Positions 41,862 through 48,812 of a stretch of DNA of 48,812 bases are shown in pieces (the first letter of the stretch is position 1; each line of letters starts with the position of its first letter). This stretch comes from Lachnospiraceae bacterium (GTDB lineage: Bacteria > Bacillota > Clostridia > Lachnospirales > Lachnospiraceae): NCBI GenBank assembly GCA_024403335.1, contig JAKSSA010000009.1, forward strand, positions 1-48,812, given 5' to 3'. The position numbers and the translations under genes were made by a program. The notes below the pieces were generated by a model. It had not been told where the DNA came from, did not search any database, and saw nothing but the letters and a program-made list of their open reading frames with translations.

Positions 41862-43367
41862 CTAAATGAAATCAAGTAATGTGCTCCCTGTGAGCTTTGC
41901 TGCAGAAGATAACGAAGCATCATATATTGTCTTCTGTGAAGTCAGCTTAACATAAGTATCAACTATATCAACTTCTTCATTTGTTGACATAAGTTCTTCA
42001 AAATCTACCTGTTGGGTAGAAAGTCTGCTTTGTGTCATCAAAAGTCTGTTATACCTGCCGCCTAAATCCGAAAGTGCAACATTTACGCGGTCCTGCTCTG
42101 TACTTGTAACCGTAAGACCTTTCGCAAAGGTTTCTCTCATTATCGAGGTTCTTAAAGTAAATTCTGACTCAAGCTGTGAATAAATACCATTAAGTGTTGT
42201 AATCGCATCATTACTCAAAGATTTATCCTCAAGCATCTTTTTAACTTCTGCCATCTTCTTCTCAACTGCAATAACATCATTTACTGATGACTGTATCTGG
42301 TCTACTGCTCTTCCTAAGGATTGAGAAAAAAGTGTGTCACCCTGAGTATTAATAGTAATTTTCTGATTGAAATTCACCTCATATTTTATTTCCTGATTAG
42401 CTTTGGTAAAAGTAACAGGATTAGTGGGATCATTTTTATCAACTACTTTACAATTGAAATAATGCTCAGGCCTAAGTTCGTTTTGGTTAAAACTATGCTT
42501 TTCATAATCAACCTTTATTTCAGATGCAGTACGAAAATCATTATAAAGATTTTTTCCTATAATAAGTTCACCTGTTTCATGAATAAAATTAACGGCATCG
42601 TCATCCGGCTTATAGGCATCTTTATCAGTTACTGAAATAGTTTTAATGTTACTAAAGGTTGTACTTGTAACATTTCCGGCTGCATCTGTGTGGGAAATAT
42701 CAAAAGACTGCATAGGAGTGCTCTCAAGTCCGTCATATGCAAGTCTTAACCTGTATACATTCTTTGTTTCAGGCATTCTGTCAAGACCTTTTGTTTTCCA
42801 GGAATCAGGATCATTTCTATCAAATTCAGAAATATCAACGGCTCCATACAAAGTAGTAATAATATCAATATCAGTTCCCTTCAATGGTTCAGTTATTGAA
42901 TATTCATAATCGCTTGTATCAGTTGAAAATACCAAACTTGTATCCGTTTTATAACCTGAGAATACATAACGTCCGGCATAATTTGAATTGCCTTCCTGAT
43001 AAATCTGTTGCTTATACTGAACCAGATTTGCCACGATACTGTCTCTGTTAGTTGCAGTATTGGTATCGTTAGCACCCTGATCGCATAAAGTGTTCATGGA
43101 AACCAGAATATCCCCTAAAGTTGTCATTGAACCCTCTGTAACGCTCATCCACTGCAAAGCATCAGGAATATTCTTTTCATAATACTGATTAAGCTCTGAA
43201 AGATTGGTACGAAGTTTCAATGCTCTTACTGCAATAATAGGATCATCTGAAGGCTTCTGAATCTTCTTGCCTGTTGTATACTGATTTGAAAGAGTATCAA
43301 GCCTGTTCTTATTATTATTAATGTTGTAGAGCATGCTGTCTGTCATCATGCGGTTGGTTATTCTCAT
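41862..43367 (-). CDS. flgL: Hook-filament junction protein FlgL
   Basis: This 501-residue protein is longer than the usual 300-residue FlgL. The N-terminal flagellin-like motif (LSNQYTTGKKIQKPSDDP) and C-terminal helix (LMSTNEEVDIVDTYVKL) are standard. The extra length comes from a beta-rich middle region (about residues 150-340). It joins hook and filament. A sigma-28 promoter overlaps the end of the upstream flgK gene, so flgL, fliW and csrA can be transcribed on their own. Confidence 0.94.
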   Translation of the reverse strand: MRITNRMMTDSMLYNINNNKNRLDTLSNQYTTGKKIQKPSDDPIIAVRALKLRTNLSELNQYYEKNIPDALQWMSVTEGSMTTLGDILVSMNTLCDQGANDTNTATNRDSIVANLVQYKQQIYQEGNSNYAGRYVFSGYKTDTSLVFSTDTSDYEYSITEPLKGTDIDIITTLYGAVDISEFDRNDPDSWKTKGLDRMPETKNVYRLRLAYDGLESTPMQSFDISHTDAAGNVTSTTFSNIKTISVTDKDAYKPDDDAVNFIHETGELIIGKNLYNDFRTASEIKVDYEKHSFNQNELRPEHYFNCKVVDKNDPTNPVTFTKANQEIKYEVNFNQKITINTQGDTLFSQSLGRAVDQIQSSVNDVIAVEKKMAEVKKMLEDKSLSNDAITTLNGIYSQLESEFTLRTSIMRETFAKGLTVTSTEQDRVNVALSDLGGRYNRLLMTQSRLSTQQVDFEELMSTNEEVDIVDTYVKLTSQKTIYDASLSSAAKLTGSTLLDFI

Positions 43368-43414
43368 AAATGCTCCTTTGCATAAAAGACAGTAATAATT
43401 GTCTTATACATTAT

Positions 43415-43441
43415 ATATCGGCTTAAACTCCCATATAATTA
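43415..43441 (-). promoter_or_regulatory. Sigma-28 promoter before flgL
   Basis: The minus strand has TAAT (43438-43441), 15 bases, and GCCGATAT (43415-43422), a perfect -10 for SigD/FliA. It overlaps the last codons of the upstream flgK and lies 48 bases before the flgL start. Confidence 0.85.
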
Positions 43442-45270
43442 ATGAGTTTATCATATATTTCATTCATAACTGAAATAACTTTGCTTGCATGCTTATATGC
43501 AGACTGGTATCTTACCAAATTCATACCTTCTTCTTCTGTATCAACACCAGAAACAGAAAGTCTTTGATTAGATACTGACTTAATAATGTTTGACTGGCTC
43601 TTTGCAAAATTCTTTGAAGAACTACAGTCAACGCCAACCTCTGCAACCAGAGTCTGAAGGAAAGCTGCCGGTCCGCCCTGATTGAACATAAGCTTATCTT
43701 CCTTAAGTGCTAAAAGCTTTTCTGCTATATCTGCATTAGCTACACCATCAGCTATTGTAGAACCGGTTACAACTAATCTGCTATCATGATTTATTGCATC
43801 ATTTACAGTAAAGGATGCTGCTGTAAGTTCATAATAGGAAGTATAAGTTTTGCTTCCGTTATAATATGAACCTGTATTTGAGTTAAATGTCAAATATTCC
43901 TTTCCGTCAATGGTTTGCTTATCCATGGCAAAGCTTTTTTCCTTACCTGTAAATGAATCAATAGTAGTAAAGAAATCTTCACCATCATTTCCCTTTAAAT
44001 CCTTACCCTGAGTATGAGTATTATTAAAAGCTCTTGCAAAGGTTCTAATAAACTGATTAAGCTTAGCCATATAATATGGGATTCCCTTATAATCAACAGT
44101 TAATCCAACCTTCGTTTCAGTTCCTGCTTCAGCATCTCTTCTCACAGGTTCATCAAGTTTAAATGTATACTTATATTCACCGGAATCCGGATCAACTGAA
44201 ACTTCAAAACCACTATATTTATACTGTGCATTCTTTACCGTAATCATTCCCTCTTTAGGAATATTAAGGTATACTTCATCATTAATATTGGAAGAACTTA
44301 ATGTTACCTCAGTATCGCCTTCTGCTACAGCCTTTTCAAGCTTGCCAGAAAGATTATCTGCATTATTTCCATCCCTTAATTCAATAAGTGCTTTCAAATT
44401 GCCCTTGCAACGGTCATCATTTACTACAAATTCCTGATTTGTTTCTTCCCATACAATATCATAAAGACCATCTGCATCAGTCTGATTCATCTTATCGTCT
44501 CTTGGTACACATTTTAATGTTCTTGTCTCATATGTATCAACTATAATCTGACCATTGATTCTAACTGTATATTCGGTTTTTCCGATTTCACCAACTTTTT
44601 TTTCAGAAACAGTTGTATTAACTATTTCTGACAATTTATCAACTAACAAAGCTCTCTGATCTCGTAAATCATTTGCTACATCTCCACCAATTTCAACAGA
44701 ATTTATCTGCTTAGTCAAAGTTGCAATTTCACCTGTAAGTGAGTTAATTTTGTCAACCTGGTTTCTTACTTCAAAGTTACATTCTTCCTGCACACTTGTA
44801 AGACTTGTTGAAAGTGAATTAAAATATTCACAAAGACTCATAGCTGAATTTGTAAAATTGGTTCTTACTGTTAAACTTTCAGGATGCTTTGTAAGCTCCT
44901 GTATGCTGTCATACATACTATTAAAAGAAGAAGTGAAGCCCTGAAGCTCTATTTCATTAAGATAGCCTTCTACTTCAGTCATAAAATAGTCCCTTGTATT
45001 ATAAAGACCATAAAGTGCATTGTTGCTCCAGTATTTTTCATCATAATACAATTCGCGCTCCTGAGTAATTCCGGTTACTGTAACACCACTACCAATCATA
45101 CCGTAAGAATTATTGGTACGCAAAGCATTACCTGCCTTCTGATTTACCTTCTGTCTTGAAAAACCAATTGTTTCAGTATTAGCAATATTATGTGCAGTTG
45201 TATTTAATCCTGTCTGTGCAGCAAACAATCCTGTTGTGCCTATATCAAGACCAAAAAACGTAGATGCCAT
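43423..45270 (-). CDS. flgK: Hook-associated protein FlgK, second copy
   Basis: This 615-residue protein has an N-terminal rod-like motif (LFAAQTGLNTTAHNIANTET) and a C-terminal motif (EEGMNLVRYQSAYKHASKVI) typical of FlgK. It follows another FlgK gene by 11 bases. The central domain differs from that copy, so the two may form a mixed junction or serve different roles. The ribosome site is AAAGGA. Confidence 0.92.
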   Translation of the reverse strand: MASTFFGLDIGTTGLFAAQTGLNTTAHNIANTETIGFSRQKVNQKAGNALRTNNSYGMIGSGVTVTGITQERELYYDEKYWSNNALYGLYNTRDYFMTEVEGYLNEIELQGFTSSFNSMYDSIQELTKHPESLTVRTNFTNSAMSLCEYFNSLSTSLTSVQEECNFEVRNQVDKINSLTGEIATLTKQINSVEIGGDVANDLRDQRALLVDKLSEIVNTTVSEKKVGEIGKTEYTVRINGQIIVDTYETRTLKCVPRDDKMNQTDADGLYDIVWEETNQEFVVNDDRCKGNLKALIELRDGNNADNLSGKLEKAVAEGDTEVTLSSSNINDEVYLNIPKEGMITVKNAQYKYSGFEVSVDPDSGEYKYTFKLDEPVRRDAEAGTETKVGLTVDYKGIPYYMAKLNQFIRTFARAFNNTHTQGKDLKGNDGEDFFTTIDSFTGKEKSFAMDKQTIDGKEYLTFNSNTGSYYNGSKTYTSYYELTAASFTVNDAINHDSRLVVTGSTIADGVANADIAEKLLALKEDKLMFNQGGPAAFLQTLVAEVGVDCSSSKNFAKSQSNIIKSVSNQRLSVSGVDTEEEGMNLVRYQSAYKHASKVISVMNEIYDKLINYMGV

Positions 45271-45281
45271 TTAATTCCTTT

Positions 45282-47054
45282 CTAACGGAGCAATCCGTTA
45301 ATCAAACTCTCAAGCATTTCACTTACCACATTGATATATCTTGCAGATGCATTGTAAGCATGCTGGTATTTAATAAGCTGAGTAAGTTCTTCATCAGTTG
45401 AAACCGCTGTAACTGACATTCTTTCATTGTTAATTGTTGTAGTAAGAGATTCCTGAGCTTTTGCTATTGTCTTAAACTGTTCACCTTTTGTACCGATATC
45501 TCCAATCATTGCAGTATAATATCCGTTAAAGTTATTATAAGTCAGCTGATTAGGTGATAAAGTTGCAAATGCATCCTGCCATGCAGTCATTATCTCTGCT
45601 GCTAAAGATAAATCATATTCTCCTGTTCCATCATTTTTCTGGAAAGGCAAAAGTGATGTGTCCTTTAATATTGCAGGATTAACTTCAATTTCGCCTAATG
45701 TAAAAAGAGAATAATGATCATCTTTATCTTCTTTTGTATATACATACTCAACAGATGTAACAGTATTTCCGTTTTCATCTTTATAAGTGATGCTCTTTTG
45801 CTCGTAACGGCTTACTGATTTTCTGTTAAACAAAGCCTCACCGGGAGTCTTCTTTGGATCACTTCCCAAATTAGCTCTTTCTCTGTCAAGAATGTATACT
45901 GTACTTTCATTACCTTGTGCATCTACTGCTGTAACAGCTTTGTTAGGAGCAAGTAAATCATTTACTGTGGTAACAATACCATGAATAAGCTGATCAAACT
46001 GTGCCTGCAAATTTACAACTGCACTTGATTCAATATCATGGGTATAAACTTCTTTTTGCTGTTCAAAGGTTGAAAGAGCAAGCTGATAATCTGCAGAATC
46101 AGCAAAATCCTTTTCCTTAGGAGCTACCGGAATATCTGTATAATTACCGATTTTGTTACCTCTTGAAAGCAACAAGCCCTTAAGCATTCCTACATCCTGC
46201 TGATTTATTGTTGTGGGAAGATAGGTAAAATCAAAAACATCGGCATCATATCTTTCCCAATAAGGAGTAATCATTCCTCCTGAACCATCAATTGTCCTGG
46301 TATTTATTTTAAAATAATTATCTCCTGTAATCAGTGGATAGCCTTCAGCAGAAACTGTAACTATCCCCTGCATATCTTCCTTATAAGATATATTAATGAG
46401 ACCTGAAAGTTCATCTAAAAGCATGTCTCTTTCGTCTCTGATATCATTCGCATGTTCAAGTCCGTTAGCTTCGTAAAGCTTAACATCATTATTTAATTTA
46501 TCAATTCTTTCAGCAATTTCATTGATTCTGTCTACTGTAGTCTGAACCTTGGTGTTCAATGAAATCTGATAATCATTTATCTGATTCTGAATCATTGTAG
46601 CTCGCTCAATAAAGCTTACCGCAGTCTGAGCTAAAGAAGAACGACATACAATATTATCAGGTTCCTTACACAATTCCTGAATCGAAACCCACAAATCGTT
46701 CATAGAGTTTCTGAATGCAACGCCTTCTGTTTCACCAAATATATCTTCAATCTCAGATACGGCTTTATACTGAACATTATAAAATTCCTGTCTTCCGTAT
46801 TCCTTACGATAGGATTTATCAAGAAAAATGTCTCTTACGTGTCTGATAGCCTCTGTCTCAGCGCCATAGCCTACGATAAAGTTATTCTTTTCATTCTGTC
46901 CAATTTCTCTTGTAAAACTTGATTTACCAAGTACCTGTTGTCTTACATAGCCTTCAGTTTCAACATTGGCAATATTGTGAGAAACGGTATTGAGTGCTCT
47001 CTGGCTTACCGCTAAACCTGATGTACCAATGTAAAAGCTACTCATTAAACCCAT
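45282..47054 (-). CDS. flgK: Hook-associated protein FlgK, first copy
   Basis: This 590-residue protein starts at ATG 47054, with AGGAG 10 bases upstream; a longer frame from 47108 runs through A-rich leader sequence and is rejected. The N-terminus has YIGTSGLAVSQRALNTVSHN and the C-terminus has DEELTQLIKYQHAYNASARY, both typical of FlgK. It follows flgN by 75 bases, with a perfect hairpin in between. Two flgK-like genes side by side suggest a duplication followed by divergence. Confidence 0.92.
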   Translation of the reverse strand: MGLMSSFYIGTSGLAVSQRALNTVSHNIANVETEGYVRQQVLGKSSFTREIGQNEKNNFIVGYGAETEAIRHVRDIFLDKSYRKEYGRQEFYNVQYKAVSEIEDIFGETEGVAFRNSMNDLWVSIQELCKEPDNIVCRSSLAQTAVSFIERATMIQNQINDYQISLNTKVQTTVDRINEIAERIDKLNNDVKLYEANGLEHANDIRDERDMLLDELSGLINISYKEDMQGIVTVSAEGYPLITGDNYFKINTRTIDGSGGMITPYWERYDADVFDFTYLPTTINQQDVGMLKGLLLSRGNKIGNYTDIPVAPKEKDFADSADYQLALSTFEQQKEVYTHDIESSAVVNLQAQFDQLIHGIVTTVNDLLAPNKAVTAVDAQGNESTVYILDRERANLGSDPKKTPGEALFNRKSVSRYEQKSITYKDENGNTVTSVEYVYTKEDKDDHYSLFTLGEIEVNPAILKDTSLLPFQKNDGTGEYDLSLAAEIMTAWQDAFATLSPNQLTYNNFNGYYTAMIGDIGTKGEQFKTIAKAQESLTTTINNERMSVTAVSTDEELTQLIKYQHAYNASARYINVVSEMLESLINGLLR

Positions 47055-47108
47055 AAAGCACTCACTCCTTTCCGTTTTTTTTGCATAAAAAAAGACAAGG
47101 ACATACAA

Positions 47109-47133
47109 GTAAACCTTTTCTTTAAAGGTTTAC
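47109..47133 (-). other. Perfect 10-bp hairpin at the flgN stop codon
   Basis: GTAAACCTTT and AAAGGTTTAC pair perfectly around a 5-base loop and include the flgN stop codon. A T-rich run follows only after 15 bases on the minus strand, so it may act as a weak terminator, an attenuator or an mRNA processing site between flgN and flgK. Confidence 0.6.
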
Positions 47134-47642
47134 CTCTTTGTATCAAACATCCCTGTCCTGTTATAATCCGCATCAAATGATGCAGCCTTACTTGTATAAT
47201 TATTGCCGGAGGCCATCCTTGAGCTCCGGATCAGATTCATCGAATATTCAACCAAATCTATCGATTCCGTAAGCATTGCCTGATTTTGTGCATTTATGGC
47301 AAGTACTCTTTTAGAAGTCGCTCTGAGTTTCTCCTGAACCTCAATAAGTCTTTTTTGTTCTTCCGGTTGTTTATCGAGTAATCCTATTAAATTCGTCAAG
47401 GTAATGTCGCTTAACTTCCTGTTAAGAACAATACCAATGTTTTTTACTGTTTCATTCCGTTTCTTCTCAAGCTTTCCAAGCTTAGAAACCAGTTCCTGTT
47501 CTCTTTCAGTAATCTGCTGCAGAGATTGCAGGTCATTTTTTATAATAACCTGTGTTTTCTCCTCCGCAATCGGAATGATTGCCTGATACACTTCATTCTC
47601 AGCACTGAGTGTATCAATTAATTCATCCATTAATCCGGCCAT
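47130..47642 (-). CDS. flgN: Flagellar chaperone FlgN
   Basis: This is a 170-residue helical protein with the FlgN pattern (LIDTLSAENEVYQAIIPIAE at the start and SIDLVEYSMNLIRSS at the end). FlgN escorts FlgK and FlgL to the export gate. It starts 20 bases after the flgM stop with AGGGGG as ribosome site, and the flgK genes follow directly, as expected. Confidence 0.88.
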   Translation of the reverse strand: MAGLMDELIDTLSAENEVYQAIIPIAEEKTQVIIKNDLQSLQQITEREQELVSKLGKLEKKRNETVKNIGIVLNRKLSDITLTNLIGLLDKQPEEQKRLIEVQEKLRATSKRVLAINAQNQAMLTESIDLVEYSMNLIRSSRMASGNNYTSKAASFDADYNRTGMFDTKR

Positions 47643-47661
47643 CGTTCCCCCTACCTTAAGC

Positions 47662-47931
47662 TTACATTAAGTTCTTTCCAAGAAGCTTGTCAGCAATAGC
47701 GCCTGTAGGAACATTATAGGTTCCAGCTGCCATTTTCTGCTTAATGTCTGCTACTTTCTCAGGTCTTACATCAGAGGTTCCTGCCAATGCCTGCTTTGCA
47801 ACCTGTAAGTCATGGCCGAACTCTGAAATAGAAACAGAGTCACGCTTCATTGAAGTGTCTTTTTTCTGTACACTTTTAACCATTGTTGACTGGTACAACT
47901 GGCTGACAGCATTTAATGCATCAATACGCAT
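47662..47931 (-). CDS. flgM: Anti-sigma-28 factor FlgM
   Basis: This is an 89-residue protein with a C-terminal FlgM motif (VRPEKVADIKQKMAAGTYNV) after a polar N-terminal half. FlgM holds sigma-28 until the hook is complete. ATG 47931 is preferred over a GTG at 47940, as AAGGTG lies 6 bases before it. A small hairpin (ACAGGT/ACCTGT, 47951-47969) lies in the leader, and a sigma-28-type promoter lies before it, giving the usual feedback loop. Confidence 0.93.
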   Translation of the reverse strand: MRIDALNAVSQLYQSTMVKSVQKKDTSMKRDSVSISEFGHDLQVAKQALAGTSDVRPEKVADIKQKMAAGTYNVPTGAIADKLLGKNLM

Positions 47932-47978
47932 TCCTCTCACCTTCTTTCTGACAGGTTTATGTTACCTGTACACTTTTA

Positions 47979-48005
47979 TTATCGACCAAACGAGCAAAAA
48001 ACTTA
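47979..48005 (-). promoter_or_regulatory. Sigma-28-type promoter of the flgM operon
   Basis: The minus strand has TAAG (48002-48005), a 15-base spacer and GTCGATAA (47979-47986), near the SigD/FliA consensus. It lies about 48 bases before the flgM start. Confidence 0.8.
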
Positions 48006-48087
48006 ACCATAAATAAAGTTTTTTTTCTTTAAATAAATGAAGTTTTCCACTTTTTTAATGCAACTTTTGTTGCTTTATCAACAAAGA

Positions 48088-48123
48088 TAAAAAATGGTCC
48101 CGGAAATTACATCTAAGGACCAT
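48088..48123 (-). terminator. Terminator after lysA
   Basis: The stem ATGGTCC/GGACCAT (48094-48100 and 48117-48123) is followed on the minus strand by six T residues. It is about 145 bases after the lysA stop, downstream of the AT-rich repeat region. Confidence 0.85.
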
Positions 48124-48268
48124 ATTATTAACTCTTTAATGAACTATTTAATTAACTATTTAACAATTCAATTATCAACTTCTCAATTAACTAATTAACT
48201 AATCAACTATTTAATTATTAACTTCTTAATTAACTATTTTCACCTGTTTCTTAACATATTATTTTAAT
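48124..48268. repeat. AT-rich degenerate repeat region between lysA and its terminator
   Basis: This stretch is composed mainly of variants of AATTAACT and TATTTAATT. Two 29-base units (48164-48192 and 48207-48235) match at 25 of 29 positions. It contains no coding frame and separates the lysA stop from the terminator. Confidence 0.7.
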
Positions 48269-48812
48269 TTAAAACTTAAAATCACTTCCGTCAAAATTAA
48301 AGGTTGCAAAATAATCATCCGGTTTTTCTGCTCTTCTTATCATTTTTACAGTACCATCTTTGCAAAGAAGAAGCTCTGCACTTCTTAACTTACCGTTATA
48401 CTGGTATCCCATGGCAAATCCATGTGCTCCTGTATCATGAATGGTCATAATATCACCAATTTCAACCATCGGGAGCAAACGATCAATAGCAAATTTATCA
48501 TTGTTTTCACAAAGTGAACCTGTAACATCAACTGTCTGGCATTCTGTTTCCTCATAATAAGGATCCTTTTTACCTTCAACGGTAATGTGATGATATGCTC
48601 TGTACATGGCAGGTCGCATCAAATTAACTGCGCATGCATCAACTCCTATATATTCCTTATGAATATGTTTCTTGTGAATAATTGTTGTTACAAGCTGTCC
48701 GTAAGGTGCAAGCATAAAACGACCAAGTTCTGTAAAGATAGAAACATTTCCAAGTCCTGCAGGAACAAGCAATTCCTCAAAATGCTTTCTTACACTTAAA
48801 TGTATCTTATCT
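48269..48812 (-). CDS. lysA: Diaminopimelate decarboxylase, C-terminal part (5' end cut by window)
   Basis: The frame is open to the right edge, so only about 181 C-terminal residues are seen. The fold III PLP-decarboxylase C-terminal domain is clear: TELGRFMLAPYGQLV, GVDACAVNLMRPAMY, VTGSLCENNDKFAIDR (substrate loop with the SLCE motif), HDTGAHGFAMGYQYNGK. The reaction is meso-diaminopimelate to lysine plus carbon dioxide. Carboxynorspermidine decarboxylase is a related alternative but fits less well. The true start is outside the window; internal TTG or ATG codons are not starts. Confidence 0.88.
   Translation of the reverse strand, partial: DKIHLSVRKHFEELLVPAGLGNVSIFTELGRFMLAPYGQLVTTIIHKKHIHKEYIGVDACAVNLMRPAMYRAYHHITVEGKKDPYYEETECQTVDVTGSLCENNDKFAIDRLLPMVEIGDIMTIHDTGAHGFAMGYQYNGKLRSAELLLCKDGTVKMIRRAEKPDDYFATFNFDGSDFKF

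Overview
The window looks like chromosomal DNA of a motile, low-GC, anaerobic Firmicute, most likely a Lachnospiraceae member. I base this on the AT-rich sequence, strong AGGAGG-type ribosome sites, the fliW-csrA and flgM-flgN-flgK-flgL flagellar layout, a Re-citrate-synthase-like enzyme, and an LplABC-type sugar transporter with no ATPase of its own. Of 45 genes that I support, 44 are on the minus strand; only one small gene (9953-10228) is on the plus strand. The genes at both edges (1-257 and 48269-48812) are cut by the window. I saw no tRNA, rRNA, CRISPR array, insertion sequence or known riboswitch.

Regions are given in transcription order, right to left. (A) 48812-48269 is the 3' part of lysA, closed by a terminator and an AT-rich degenerate repeat. 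(B) 47931-36199 is a late flagellar block: flgM, flgN, two tandem flgK genes, flgL, fliW, csrA, flaG, fliD, fliS, a coiled-coil chaperone-like gene and a glycosyltransferase. Three sigma-28 type promoters sit before flgM, flgL and flaG. The flaG one lies inside the terminator hairpin that follows csrA. (C) 36125-33630 is a secreted protein with Ig-like domains. (D) 33425-28721 encodes two sugar permeases and a solute-binding lipoprotein, ending in a clear terminator. (E) 28435-16617 is a long run of nine closely spaced genes: CHASE2-adenylate cyclase, TIM-barrel isomerase, GAF-HD-GYP phosphodiesterase, two surface proteins, and a GldA/GldF/GldG-like ABC system with a DUF4340-like protein. It also ends in a terminator. 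(F) 16532-15498 is an unknown membrane protein.

(G) 15300-10445 holds a Re-citrate synthase-like enzyme and isocitrate dehydrogenase, which together would feed 2-oxoglutarate synthesis. They are followed by a GntR/FCD regulator and a divergent rhamnulokinase-like protein. Two copies of the palindrome ATTGTATACAAT cover the synthase promoter and leader. (H) 10228-9953 is the lone plus-strand gene, whose promoter is so close to its ATG that the mRNA would be nearly leaderless. (I) 9704-1 is a reduced, divergent Tad-like secretion/pilus locus: a CpaB-like SAF protein, two degenerate CpaE/MinD-like proteins, a CpaF/TadA-like ATPase with a membrane anchor, one TadB/GspF-like membrane protein, and a series of small or large proteins each with one N-terminal membrane segment. 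Two of these are very short (52 and 34 residues). One carries BspA-type leucine-rich repeats plus cysteine motifs of zinc-ribbon type.

The Tad-like locus (I) and the nine-gene signalling/ABC run (E) are the best candidates for poorly described biology.
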